Assembly (NCBI GenBank): GCA_035610835.1
Contig: CM069443.1
Location: forward strand, 87,666,690-87,730,689
DNA from: Ophiura sarsii
Lineage: Eukaryota; Echinodermata; Ophiuroidea; Amphilepidida; Ophiuridae
Direction of reading: 5' to 3'
Length of the DNA: 64,000 nt
Positions 23,671 to 35,889 of the stretch are shown here, one piece after another. A program made the position numbers and the translations under genes. Every line of letters begins with the position of its first letter. Position 1 is the stretch's first letter. The notes beneath the pieces were generated by a model. That model was not told the DNA's origin. It saw nothing but the letters and a program-made list of their open reading frames with translations, and did not search any database.

Positions 23671-24403
23671 GACCAATGACGTATACCGCTTGAAATAGTG
23701 CGCTAACATTGAATGGAAGTAAAACATGTGGGTTTTTTTGCCTTGCATTGTTGTTGTTTTGGTCCAATTGGGCTGCTAATGAACAACTTTGGCAACATGC
23801 AAGCCCAAATATGATGGCAATACCATGAATGATAATCATGCTTATCTACACATGTTTTGTATTGAGGAAGTACTGTGGACTTCAAATTTCCCTCTTCCAA
23901 TTGTATGTTTGTGCACTCAATTTTTTTTTTTTAAATACAATTGGTGGAGGAGGGAAAATTTGAAAATTAATTTGAAGAAAATAAAGTGGATTTTTCAGAA
24001 TCCAGATTGACAAAATATCCTGTTGTCAGCAGTGAGTGACTAAGTTGCCATCTTCAAAAGGTAATTATAGTGTACCTGTATAGGAAATATGAATGATTAT
24101 CATTTTATACTGGGGTTACAGCTAGCTTGAAATCCACAAGCTTGTGAAAACCACATCTAAAAAAAAAAATTGGAAGGAAAAAAAAAAAAAAAAAATTGGA
24201 AGGGGAAAAAAAAATCAAAAAAAAAATCAAATTTTCAAATTTGTTGGATTTGTACAACTTTTTTCAGTTGTAGTGAAGGAGCTGTGGATTTCAAGCTGTA
24301 AAATCCCATTATAAAGGCGATATTCATTCTTTCTTCCATTACAGGCACACTAAAATTACCTTCTGAAGTCATTGCGTGGGGTGTTTGTGCACAATAACAC
24401 ACA
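23671..24403. other. Unique spacer between the two duplication copies
   Basis: 733 bp present once; no gene. It contains A-rich stretches around 24160-24230. Confidence 0.6.
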
Positions 24404-27400
24404 TAACAGGCTCTCGTGTCAAAATGGACTAAGAAAAGTCCGGATTTAAAGTTTATTTGAACATTAAAGAAAAACAAGAACATATTGAAAGAAGCTAGAA
24501 AGAAAAAAAGAGAAAAAAAGTTATCATCCTGATTTCGCCCCCCCCGTCAGAAAGGAACATTGATATGTGTATGTGGGAAGTGGGCCCCCAGCCCCGCATT
24601 CCCCGTACGTAGCATTGGTGTGTATGTGGGGGGGGGGGGGGGGGGGGGGGGCTTTAATGCATGCCCTATCCCAGTGTCATGAATTAAAATAGAGAAAATT
24701 AAATTATTACATGCAAGGAATAGATTGCCTGAATCAATTCATTATAATTGTTGCCTTCCTATCCCATACATTCTGGCACGCGTGTCAATATAAATAATGA
24801 TGAGGAGGGCGCACCACCAAATTACTCCGCATATGTAATAACGAAATTCGGTTCAAACAAGTAGATTTTTAACATTGAAGTCACAATTTTAATAAGAAGA
24901 TAGGCTTGAAATTGCACGATATTCGGCAATATGATTGAGATATATGTCAAGATTATATAACCAACAAATCATACTATTTTGAAAACGGTAAGCAAAAATA
25001 GGCACGCGGATGTACATGACAACATACCCAAATATGAGTGATGTGTATTCGGTCATCAGTAACTTTCGACGAATAGGGAAATGAGTGTTGCGAGACTCGG
25101 TGAAATAAGGTGGGAATTTCATCTTGGAAAACGAATAATATTTTTTTCTTACCAAATCTATGTTAAAATAACCCATTGCATTACAGGCATTGTAATTTTA
25201 ATTCGGACATTGTCGAATTTGAGTAATAAGCTTATTTCTGTTTTTTTCTCAAATCTGGCCCGTATTAATAAATGGACTGCGCGAGTCCGACTCCAGAGCC
25301 CGACTCCCGAGCCCAGCAAAATACTCGAGTTTGGCTCAAGTTCTCTGTGATCTAAGTGTGATCAAATCTGAAATCTGGGCCCAAGCATACTAGTTCTTTC
25401 AACGCTGAGGATTTATTTTATTACATCTCAGTACAGCTTGAATTAGGCTAGAGGCAAAATAAAAATAAAAACATGTTTAGCATCGGGACTTTTTTCAAAA
25501 AAGGAAGGAAGAGGCCCTTTTGTTTTATTTTTCACTTTAAGTACAAAACCGCCCTGGTAAGCGATAAACATTGCGAACTTGAAAAAGTTATGACTGAAAT
25601 AAAGAGAAAAAAGAGAAAAAAGAAAAGAAAATTGAAGCGGACCCCAAAAAAGGAAGCGGGAGGGGACGCTAAACAGGTTTTTTTTTTTTTTTTGCCTTAG
25701 TCTAGTGTACAACCAAAATCACTATGACGACAATGCGATGATAGTGCGATGCAGCGCATTGATCGCGATTGGCACATTTACAACACAACAAGGTTTATCG
25801 CAAATAGAAAAAAAAGCCATTGATTATCCTTATCTGTTGCATTGTGGGATCACAAATGGGGCAACCTGTTGACCTTCGCTGACATCACACAAGCAGTAAC
25901 TTCCACGTACAAATGGTCTGTGACAAGCCTGGGCAATTCATGGGTACCACTGACCAGACCCCCACCCCCCCCCCCCCCAAAAAAAAAGAAATCCCTGGCC
26001 CTTTTCCACTGCGCCCTCCCTGTCTTTCGCTGGATCAGCAATGTAACGGGTCCTCACGCATCTACAGTATAGGTTATTTCTCTTCCTCAAAGCAGTGATT
26101 TCACTGCATCATCCACTTACTGATCGCCAGTGACGTAACCAGCTTTTGGAAACGGGGGGGGGGGGGGGGGGTGGGGGGGGGGCAGGCAGGCACGACCATA
26201 GTTGTACTGACGAAAGGCATGGTACCGACAATTTTTTTCGTAAAACTTGCACAATATTTTCCCCGTCAGCAGCTGAAATCTTGATGGGTGGGGGGGGGGG
26301 GGGGGGATGGGGGTGGGGGAGCGATGAAGTTGCCCGTGTAACCGGTCAAAAAAATTGCATGGTCAAAATTGCACCGACGGAGGGTCATTTTTACCTACAG
26401 GGATATTTCGGGTGGGGGGGGGGGGGGGGGTGGCACCGGCCCCCCTGGGTACGCCACTACTGATCGCACTGAATAACCCCCCCCCCCCCCCCCCCCGGTG
26501 ACGTACACCCCACACATCAAAATGAGTAATGCATAAACGTGCATAATTAGAAAAAATAGGGACATGTAATGATATAGCCTTGCCTGCTATAATAGTTCTA
26601 TAGCCAGCCAGCTTGCCTTCTATAGTTCATTCAACAATTTTCACATTTTTTTCAAAAAACATTCAAAATGTGCATTAATTTTCACTTTTTTTTTCAAAAA
26701 CTTGCTTTAATTTTCACTTTTTTTCAAAAACATTTCAAAAATTGCATTAATTTTCACTTTTTTTTCAAAAACATTCCAAAAATTGCATTAATTTTCACTT
26801 TTTTTTCAAAAACATTCCAAAATTGCACTAATTTTCACTTTTTTTCAAAACATTCAAAAATTGCATTAATTTTCACTTTTTTCAAAAACATTCCAAAAAT
26901 TGCATTAATTATCACTTTTTTTCAAAAACATTCAAAAATTGCATTATTTTTCACTTTTTTTCAAAAACATTCCAAAAATTGCATTCATTTTCACTTTTTT
27001 TCAAAAACATTCAAAAATTGCATTAATTTTCACCTTTTTCAGAAACATTCCAAAAATTGCATTAATTTTTCACTTTTTTTCCCAAAAACATTCAAAAATT
27101 GCATTAATTTTCACTTTTTTTTAAAAAACATTCAAAAATTGAATTAATGTTCACATTTTTTTTCAAAAAACATTCAAAAATTGCAATATTTTGTCAACAT
27201 TTTCAAATCATGTGAAAAAAGGCTATAATTTTCAAACAATTTCATAATTTTCAAAAAGAATTCACAAATTTAAAATAAATGTTACAAATTTCTAATATTT
27301 CATTTCAAACTGAATTCAAATTTGTTTGTCTCAAAACAGGGGGGGGGGTAATTTGAGCTCATACAAATCTTGTCGGTACAGCAATTGCTGTGACAAAACA

Positions 27401-28369
27401 CGCAATGGTTTGCGCATTCATTTTCTGTGCTTCAGACAGCAAGCAGACAGGCGATAACTTGATCGCTTAAAAAACTTCTCACATTTTAAAAATATTAACT
27501 CTAGAAAGCTAGCTATGTCATTATGATCTCCTTGGATAGATGTTGTGATTACTTTTTGTCTGTGGTTGATCTTTTTTGGCCCAATGAGGTGCATTTGTCA
27601 TGTTAAGGTTTGTCAATTGAAATGATATATAGGGAAATCTAGTGTTCATTACATATTGGGCTATTATAGTTGGTAAGAGTTGGTAAACACTGAGCACAAA
27701 GCCTGTCACCAATAATCACTCACACACACACACTTGCCTGCCTCTCAGAATTTAAGGATGCCTTGTTGTGTACACTCATTGGAGCATTGTCTAGCCCAAT
27801 TCTTGTCATTTTGTATTTTAATTTGATTTTCTTTATTATCTCAGCAAATATTTGGGCTGCATTTACCTTTTTGGGTGATTTCAGTAACCCTTTTTGGGTG
27901 CATTGCATTATATATTTTGGAAACCCATGCATTTTGCCTGTAACACTGTGTAGCTACCATTAAGCGCTTAGCTACCATGGACTGATTATTAGAATATTAG
28001 ATGACATTGTTTTTCTCTTCCATGTGACTATACAAGTAGAACATGCATATAATAGATACCAAAGACGATCTAATGACGAGTTCGGCCCGATGCGCAATTT
28101 TTGATCTTTGCGCACACTCTAGCTGCTTGCTGTATCTGACAATGTCACCATGGGATCAAAATCAAAGTTCTACAGTAAGCATTGTCATGAACATTGGGTG
28201 GATATCAAATGCTGTGCTGGACTGGAGGAGGGGCAGTCTTTCAATATCCTAAGTGTAATACTACTACTGCATGCATAGACTTGACACGGATATTTCAACA
28301 TTAACGCACACTCTCGCATGCCAGACATGAAAGCGTACATACATTGCATGACAAAACTGTATGTGGACC
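24404..28369. repeat. Large duplication, copy B, ending at the assembly gap
   Basis: It repeats 19704-23670 at an offset of 4699-4700 bases and stops exactly where the run of N begins. Near-complete identity plus the gap suggests an assembly artefact (retained haplotype or collapsed overlap), though a very recent tandem duplication is possible. Contained repeats are as in copy A. Confidence 0.95.
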
Positions 28370-28469
28370 NNNNNNNNNNNNNNNNNNNNNNNNNNNNNNN
28401 NNNNNNNNNNNNNNNNNNNNNNNNNNNNNNNNNNNNNNNNNNNNNNNNNNNNNNNNNNNNNNNNNNNNN
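28370..28469. other. Assembly gap (100 N)
   Basis: Exactly 100 undetermined bases, a conventional placeholder size; the true distance and content are unknown. Confidence 1.
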
Positions 28470-29142
28470 CTTGACAAAACCTAAAATGGGTCAAAAACCG
28501 TGTTTTTTATAATTTTCTCCAAAATGTTCATGGTTGGATTCATTGAACCATTTTCTTCAAAAAAATATACTTTTATATAGATTAAACAAGGAGTTACAGC
28601 AATTTTACAGAGGCTATGTCTGCAAGTTCACCCCCCCCCCCCCCCCCCCCCCCCCCCCTTAACCCAGAGCATTCACGATCACGTATGTATTATAAAACCA
28701 TCTCTTGTGGCGCACCTTTACCTTATTTGTGTTGCTTTGTTGTAGTATTGAAAATACTTGATCTGGGTTATGATTGTGATTTGTGTGAACTAGGCCTATT
28801 TATAGTTAACACAAATTATAATCAATACATGTATCAGATCTCATATTCATCAATGTGTAGATAACGGTTGGAATTATTTCAAGTTGACGTATTTGTTTAA
28901 AAAATGTAGCAACATCAATAGAATTATTGAGTATACTAATATCTTTTGCGTAGTAAAATAATATTACCGTGCACATGTATGTCAGACAACATGGGTTCGC
29001 TCTAAAAACAATACCTTTGAGATACCATGTGTCATGGTTAGATGGACACCAGTTCCATAGCAATATGTAATTACTTGATGTCAGGTATACTTATTTGTAC
29101 AAGTCATGCTTGAGTTAAACTTGGCAAGTAATTGTATTTTGA

Positions 29143-29178
<36 letters not shown>

Positions 29179-29339
29179 TACCAGTACTTATTGATGGAGA
29201 TAATGTGCACAGCAGTATAACAATAACCTTTCAGTGATATATAGTCCATAGTAGGTCATATTCCCAGATGCATTACTAGTCAAAAGTATCAATGCATAGC
29301 TTTTCAACAAATTAATGTTAAAGAAATGTTATCCTTTTC

Positions 29340-29544
29340 CAGGGGTGTAACTACAGGGGGCAGGGGTCCTTCCCCCTGCCAGAACAGAAGGCTCACCCCT
29401 GCTGCCCCACCCCCCCCCCCCCCCCCATGAAGTATTATTGCTATGCTGAATAACAAAAGATTGTCTGTTATGCCCCCTCCCTCCCCCTGATCACAGACCT
29501 GTCCCCCCTTATCCCCCAAATTGAAGACCCTAACTACGCCACTG
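29340..29544. mobile_element. hAT-like MITE, about 205 bp
   Basis: Left end CAGGGGTGTAACTACAGGG, right end CCCTAACTACGCCACTG. Flanking 8-mers TCCTTTTC (29332-29339) and CCCTTTTC (29545-29552) match at 7 of 8 positions. Same type as the element at 21430, again with G/C homopolymers inside. Confidence 0.7.
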
Positions 29545-30564
29545 CCCTTTTCTAACGAAATTCTAAATACTTTGTACTTGTTAAAGTTAACCATTCTCCT
29601 CAAAAGTGACTTGTTTGAAATCTTGTATGTGGGTCCTAAAAAGCTAAGGTTGAATCGGCAGGTTTTGTGTAGGCTGTTCCCTTTGGTTTCCATATTAGAA
29701 GCCTTTGTGACCAGGTAGGAATATATAAAATATCAAATCTGTCTGGTATTACCATGAATGTAGAGGGTGTGCTTAATTTGGCAATGTCTGATTTGTTATT
29801 TTCTGACGGGGAGGGAAATGACAGTGAGGATATTGTTTTATTTAAACAACCTCTTTTGGCTACACTGCCCTATTGGCGGAGTCAACAATTTAGATTTCCT
29901 TTACAATCAAATATGTTTTTGAATTCTGGAACTGAACATTTTATTTCAATCGGACATTCGGTTGCCTAACATATCTGGCAACAACTTTTTTTTCTCTTCT
30001 TTTTTCTTTTTAAATTCCAGTTGCCAGGTAATTTCCTAATTATGTTTAATTATGTATGCATAAAATTTGCAAAGTAAAGTTTGTGGACTAGATGAGATGT
30101 GCTATGATGATGTGACTTGGTACATGGGTAGTAGTACACTTGGAGAGCTTCAAACGTACGTTGGCTTTTGGCTAATTTCCATTTGCATAATTAGTTAGGC
30201 CTACTAATTAAAATGTTTAAATAAACATTTACACACTCTAGATTTTGTACATATATTTTGCCATGATCAGGGCCCGAAAACCGGAGGGGGGGGGGGGATT
30301 GTTGGTCATGCATGCTTACAGCATGATGTTTGACTGCCCCCCCCCCCCTGGTCCAAATAATCTTCAGAGGGTACCACCTTCTTCTAAAACACTCTGCTGA
30401 ATGGAACAGCAGACTTACCTCAAACTTTCTTGTAAGGACATAAGTATTGTGTTTTCCTACAATGAAAGTTTGCCGACCTATGTAGAGGAGAAGTGTGTTG
30501 ACATTGTTTGAATATATTTGCTCACATGGAGCAAATCAAATCGAAGTCTGTGAAAATGCTTTAA

Positions 30565-30955
30565 TGCCCTTGACCGGGGGGGGGGCACTGACATTGGAAA
30601 AGGGTATAGGTATGTGCCGCGCTGAAGACCCCCTTTTTCACCCTCTGCTGCTAGCTCTTATGACCCCCCCTTTTGAGCCTGCATCAGTTCTTATGACCCC
30701 AATTTTATTGAAAATTCCAAAATCGCGAAATTTTGCGTTCCAAAAGAACAAATTTTTCAAAAATATTGAGTTAAATCGAAAATGTGGGTTCTTGCTAATC
30801 AAAATTGAACTATAGGCCAGTTCCCAAGACCCTATTTTTCGTCATAAAATCCACTCAGTTCAGTTCTGTAGCCCCCCTTTTCGGGAACCCTGTGCGGCAC
30901 ACCCCTACCCAAAAAAAAATTGAGTGCCCCCCCCCCCCGGCCCTTGACCAATCAG
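30565..30955. mobile_element. G-rich inverted repeat element
   Basis: The left side has CCCTTGACC before a G tract and GCACT; the right side has GAGTGCC before a C tract and GGCCCTTGACC. A related segment at about 49310-49390 shares GTGTGCCGC, AGGGT and GAACTGA blocks in reverse orientation, so this is a dispersed family. Confidence 0.45.
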
Positions 30956-31610
30956 AATCAGAGTTGTCTGCATGATGCCTGACAATTTACATACATTTGT
31001 GATTATTGTATCGTCAACTAATTATGATAATTGTGGTGTTGACCAAGCACTATAATTCAGATTTACAGGACAGCATATTCTATTAATAACAGTAGTAGTT
31101 GAATGACCATGGAATGAGATAGATACCATAGTCCTATCTGTATAAATATCACTGTTTGATAATGCAGGCCCCTGGACCCCCTGCCGTGCGATCAGGATCT
31201 TTAGTGATTTTTTTGAAACCTCAATCACACCCCTGTTATTTCCTCTCTATTGTGGATAAAAATATCTATCATTCATTAATTCATAGCTGATTCTCTTTTC
31301 TCCTTTTGAATGAACTCAAAAAAAATTCTTGTGAAATAAAAATGGACAATTTATATTAGGCCAAGCAAAAAAATAAAGTAGTTTCTTTCTTGTCCCCTCG
31401 CGCATCCTTTTTCAGGAATTCTGTAATGTTCTTTTTTTTTCTTCTTTATTTCTTCCATAACTTTTTTTGTTAAAATATTTAAAAAGATGACATCTTGGTA
31501 ATAGATTTACGTTAACCCAATGAGCATTTTAAGGCAGGTTTTGTGTTAACCAACCCTCCAGAACCATGATTTTAATACAAAGGCCTCTTTCTTTTCCTCT
31601 TATTTTTATA

Positions 31611-31611
31611 G
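31611..31611 (+). other. 3' splice site before the PLPP6-like start codon
   Basis: A pyrimidine-rich tract ends TTTTTATAG just before GTAGATAACC-ATG. It implies an upstream 5' untranslated exon and supports the chosen start. Confidence 0.5.
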
Positions 31612-31621
31612 GTAGATAACC

Positions 31622-34600
31622 ATGGAAACCCCGACACATAGAAAGCACCATGTATTACCGGGACAACAACAAACCAAAGACTTTAAGAGCAAACGCCACA
31701 GTAATAAAGACAGAGATGACACATCATTAGATGATCTATATGAACCTAGGAAACATGTGCCATCTTTATTTGAACAATTTATAGACTTTGATTTAAGGGT
31801 AAGTTATGCATAAGGCTAATGAAATGGAATAGTTAGTTTTCCGTCACCGGCCCGCATCAAGTTTTCTTATTTCCAAAAACTTCCATTATTTTTTTTGAAA
31901 AATCGATATGTATCTGACAGTCACTAGCCAAAATTTAGTGCCGGTTAATTTTAATGACAGCGAACGGAATAAGTGTTGCGAACGAAGTGCAGTGGATCAT
32001 GGCATGGGGTCTATAGGCCTTCTTAATGTTTTTTAGGGTTTTTTAATGCACTTTGAGGGTTCCTGCCACAAAATTTCTTGTTTTATGAGGCAGTTTAACG
32101 GCCTTAGTGACAACCCTGGTATCTGAAAGTTTTTAAGCAATATGTTTGGGCTCTTACATACTATCAGGCATGTCCTGCTGGTGATTTTAAAGATATTTGC
32201 TTGGTAGTAGGGCATAGTATTATAAATGGTTAATCATGAACAAGTGTAGCATTACCTCATCATGTTCCTGATGTTTCTCAGGTACTTGGAATAATAACAC
32301 ACAAAACAATCCCTGGATCCTCCACACACCACCGTCGCGTCCCTAACCACTGAGCTAAGCTGCCAACGCTGCCCCGGGCAGTGATTTCGTATCAGTTCGG
32401 ACGATGACGTCATCAAATCAGTGCTGATGAAGCATGCTTGTTGAGATTATTTTTGGCCATACTTAATCATAGTGCCTAGGGTTAACAAAAGCATGGACAA
32501 TTGGGAGTTTTAACCCTAACCAGCCAAGCTATGTTTTTGTGTGGAAACCAGGGGAGGGGGACAAAGTATGAATTTTTTACCCAACACATTGCCGCGAAAC
32601 CCCCGGGATTCGATCCCCGGACTCTCCGCACACCACCGCTGCGTGCCTAACCACTGAGCTAAGCTGCCGAGCTAACAGCTCGGGCGATGACATAATCGAA
32701 TGCATGCTACGAATGCATGCTGTAGCATGCATGTGAAGATTGTTTTTGGGCGTAGTGAATTTGTTATATGCATTAATCCAGGTTTTGCACTCACTGGCAT
32801 CAAGCATCTGGTGCAATAATGAAAGTGTGTCAAATAATAAAAGTGTGTCAAATAATGAAAGTGTGTCAAATAATGAAAGTGTGTCAAATAATGAAAGTGT
32901 GTCAAATAATGAAAGTGTCACGTCAAATAATGAAATAATCACCTGGTCTCTACCAGAACAAAAGTGACGGGGAAACTAAGAATTAGCGTTCATTGCCTTA
33001 TGCAATGCAGTGCAACTGCTGAGTACACTGTACAAATGAGTCTTGATACACACCTTCTACCTTATTCTACTGACCCGACCGACCCATTTTTGTAAAAATA
33101 TGAGATTTTTTGGGGGTGTTTTTTTTTTAAAAATGTTGAAATTATTTTGAAATTTGTGTAGGCCTAAACATACATTTTTTAATTTTTGTTGTTGAAATTT
33201 CGAAAATTCAACAAACAAAAAACATGGCCGACCGACTGACCCTACCTGAGAGGTCTGTTCGCCCGTAGAACTGTTTTTTATATATTCCAAAAAAGAAAGA
33301 AGATGCAAGAATTTAAATGAGGTCTGCATGATGATCAGGTGTGTTCACTCCTGCAATTATGTCTTGTAACTTACTGATTAGATTACAACAATTTTGAAAA
33401 AAAGTTTCCTCTCCAGATAGTTGCAATTGCTCTTGACATTGGTTTCAAGCTTAGAGTGTCAAGCTTCTATAACCCTAACCCCTCATGATGGTTTGTAGAA
33501 ATAAAGCTAACAGGGGGAAACATGGGGCAACAATGGTGTGTGCCAACCCCCCCCCCCCCCCCCCCCCCCCCTCCCCCCTTAGGAATCGAACCTGGGCCGC
33601 TTAGGCCAGACTTCAGGTGATCATGCATCACGCTACGGGGATCATGTTCCCAAAATTATATTATCGGAGCCTATATGCTTACATTTGCGTGATTGCGCAA
33701 TGAGAATGGGGTTTAGCGTTGTTAGGGATAAATGAAACTTTGCCAAGATATACAAATTAGATTCAACCATGGTTCTTTGTTCCTTTATCTTCTTGCACAC
33801 AGATCAGTGTATTATTCTTTTTATGCGCCACAGACGATTCCAGATGGGGAGTACTCCGTCCAGCTATAAAGGTTATAGAGATCTTTGGAGATGGGCTAGT
33901 ATGGATGCTGGTACCGGTAGCGTTTCTAGTAGTGACGGAAGAAAAATGGCTAATTGAATTTAATGTTAATATACTTGCAGGTAAGCTCGCTGGAATAACA
34001 TTATTTTGGATGACGTGTATTTTATGTCCCAAGTATGCATCAATTTGATGGTGGAATATATGTGTTCATTTGATCTGTACGGTGCACTATATTCTGTCAC
34101 TGAATTGGTTGCATGGCTGGTATTGAAAGTATACTATTTCCCAGGGCTACCAACCAAATCCTTGGGAACGCGTTGGGAACGCGGGAACGGCGTTCCCAGA
34201 AAGGAATTATGAGTCACTTGAAGAAAAAAAACCTTGCAAGACACAAAACAACTGTATCTTAAAATGTGTAGCTTTATGGGATTTCAAATGTCATAATAAG
34301 CATAATCACTATTTATAAATATTTGTGAATAAAGTGTCTTAGATTGACTATCTTAAATCTCAAAAAGGCTGTAATCCATCAACTTCACTGGGCTTCTCCT
34401 CTTGACCTGTGTCAAGAGCCAAGGGCCTTCCTCTGGGTGCCACCATCATGCAATCTCTGGTAAGCTGGAAGTGGATTACAGGTTGAATCAATCCATTCCT
34501 GCGAGGAATTCTCAATTCGTAAATGCCACAACTATTACTTGGTGACGCACCTGTTTGTAGCACACTCATAAAATTATTATATGCTAAGGTAAAGATAACA

Positions 34601-35801
34601 CCTCGTTTTAAGAGTGTAGGGCTGTGCATTTCCAAATATTAAACTATGAACTTTCTTTGGTTGAAAGGGAAATACAAGGTCATGTTGTTAGTGTAAAAAT
34701 TCAAGTCAAGCTGGGGCAAAGGTTTGTTTTCTCCGACTCAGGCATAATTCTGTTATACCCTGCACACCTACATCGGTAGTATGCGTCGTTCTTAAAAATC
34801 ATGCACTATGAATACCTCTGTGAAGGGTATAACAGAATTACTCCCAGACTCAATGCCTGTGTGAAATCAACCTTGCCCGGTAATTCATTTAATTAAGCTT
34901 AAGCGGTGTAATAGCAAATTTCAATATTTGTAGTTACTAGTTATCTCATCTATTAAACAGAATGGCAAACAATTTCCATTTGCAAACTGAAAGACAACCA
35001 TTTTATTGAAAATGGTATCTATACTCATCACATTTTCTAATGATAAAATATGAAATTCCAATGGAAGACATGGTATGGAATACCCAGTCCTGGGTCCCAA
35101 TCATCCTGTATTCTCGCAGTTACTATGTTACTATGCATTATCAAGCAAATAACCGAATGCTTTGGTGCCAAATCTGCAGTGTGATTGCAGTTCCAAATAG
35201 GCGAACTTTAAGTGAGAATGTTTGTTAAGCTGATAAACACGAGGGTCACGCAATTTTGTACGCATTTTGACGATTTAAAGGTACATTGTTTGAGTGCTTT
35301 GCAAGAAAGCTTTCCCAATATTTCAACATATTTTGACAAAACAATTTAAATTGATCTATTGTCATACATTCTTGTCATTACAATAAATATAAGTTTAATA
35401 CAAGTCTTTTTTCCCCCTATTTCACAGCTACGGCATTCGATCTATGCGTTCTTTTCATAATGAAGATGGCAGCAAAACGACCAAGACCAATCGTAAACAA
35501 GGGCGACATGCTCATTGTGGTTGCCGTTGACCACTACTCCTTCCCGTCGGGCCACTGCACAAGGGCAGGTATGATGGTGTACATATTTCTGCAGTACTTC
35601 AATCTTACAGGGATCTACAGTCTGATTGGGTTCGCTTGGATGGTCATCATGGCAATATCACGCTTGTTGTTAGGACGCCATTATGTCACTGATGTTATAT
35701 GTGGTACTGTAGTAGGGATAATAGAAGGTTGGGTCGTAATGGCTGTCTGGATTACCGTGGATAACTTGGAGAGTATCATGGGATTGTTTTACAAGAACTA
35801 A
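31622..35801 (+). CDS. PAP2-family phospholipid phosphatase, PLPP6-like (three coding exons)
   Basis: Coding exons are 31622-31798, 33803-33980 and 35428-35801 (introns GT/AG, phases 0 and 1), giving 242 residues. The PAP2 catalytic signature is complete: K-x6-RP at 131-139, PSGH at 158-161, and SR-x5-H-x3-D at 196-207. Exon 2 carries the family region RPAIKVIEIFGDG just before the first membrane segment (about 91-103); further membrane segments lie near 109-130, 165-180, 183-200 and 208-227. This fits PLPP6, a membrane enzyme removing phosphate from presqualene diphosphate and isoprenoid phosphates. PLPP7 is less likely because that relative lacks the catalytic residues, which are present here. 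The N-terminal 59 residues are polar and basic. The ATG sits in AACCATGG after an acceptor at 31611, so a non-coding 5' exon is likely. A possible AATAAA is at 35881-35886. Confidence 0.88.
32280..32475 (-). mobile_element. tRNA-headed SINE fragment (minus strand)
   Basis: The minus strand reads CAGCTTAGCTCAGTGGTTAG, a good A box, near 32373-32350. The remaining body is shortened. The flanking sequence GATGACGTCATC resembles that beside the next SINE at 32511. Lies in intron 1 of the PLPP6-like gene. Confidence 0.5.
32511..32672 (-). mobile_element. tRNA-headed SINE ending in TTAGGGTTA (minus strand)
   Basis: On the minus strand: A box TTAGCTCAGTGGTTAG, B box region GGGATCGAATCCC, then a body ending TAGCTTGGCTGGTTAGGGTT. 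The same ending occurs in the plus-strand copy at 39763-39917. Lies in intron 1 of the PLPP6-like gene. Confidence 0.7.
32818..32935 (+). repeat. 18-bp minisatellite, about 7 copies
   Basis: Units of AAATAATGAAAGTGTGTC, in intron 1 of the PLPP6-like gene. The open frames through it (SNNESV on one strand, HFHYLT on the other) are repeat by-products. Confidence 0.9.
33040..33290. mobile_element. Partial GGCGAC-family MITE
   Basis: Left block CTGACCCGACCGACCCA; right block GACTGACCCTACCTGAGAGG and CGCCCGTAGAACTG match arms of the elements at 37665 and 61953. The outermost GGCGAC ends are not preserved. Lies in intron 1 of the PLPP6-like gene. Confidence 0.5.
33473..33645 (-). mobile_element. 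tRNA-headed SINE with long G tract (minus strand)
   Basis: The minus strand begins near the tRNA-like CCCGTAGCGTGATG, has the B box GGTTCGATTCC, then a G homopolymer of about 25 bases, and ends GGGGTTAGGGTTATAG. Same family as the SINEs at 32511 and 39763. Confidence 0.6.
34725..34860. repeat. Small inverted repeat in intron 2 of the PLPP6-like gene
   Basis: AATTCTGTTATACCCT at the left pairs with AGGGTATAACAGAATT at the right; the flanking GACTCAGGCAT and GACTCAATGCCTG are similar. A short fold-back element. Confidence 0.6.
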
Positions 35802-35889
35802 CATAGTTGTCATTTTTGAATATTTTTTATTATTGTAGTGCATCAAAGGTAAGCTGTTTGGTAGTGTAAGTGAACGGGTTAATAAATGC

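Larger units (their letters stand above)
28470..31610. other. Upstream region of the PLPP6-like gene; repeats only
   Basis: It includes a 28-base C tract near 28631, a (TAA)n microsatellite at 29143-29178, a hAT-like MITE (29340-29544) and a G-rich inverted element (30565-30955). A 71-codon frame at 29754-29969 and a 106-codon frame at 30495-30815 lack support. A 5' non-coding exon of the PLPP6-like gene is expected here because an acceptor precedes its start codon. Confidence 0.5.
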
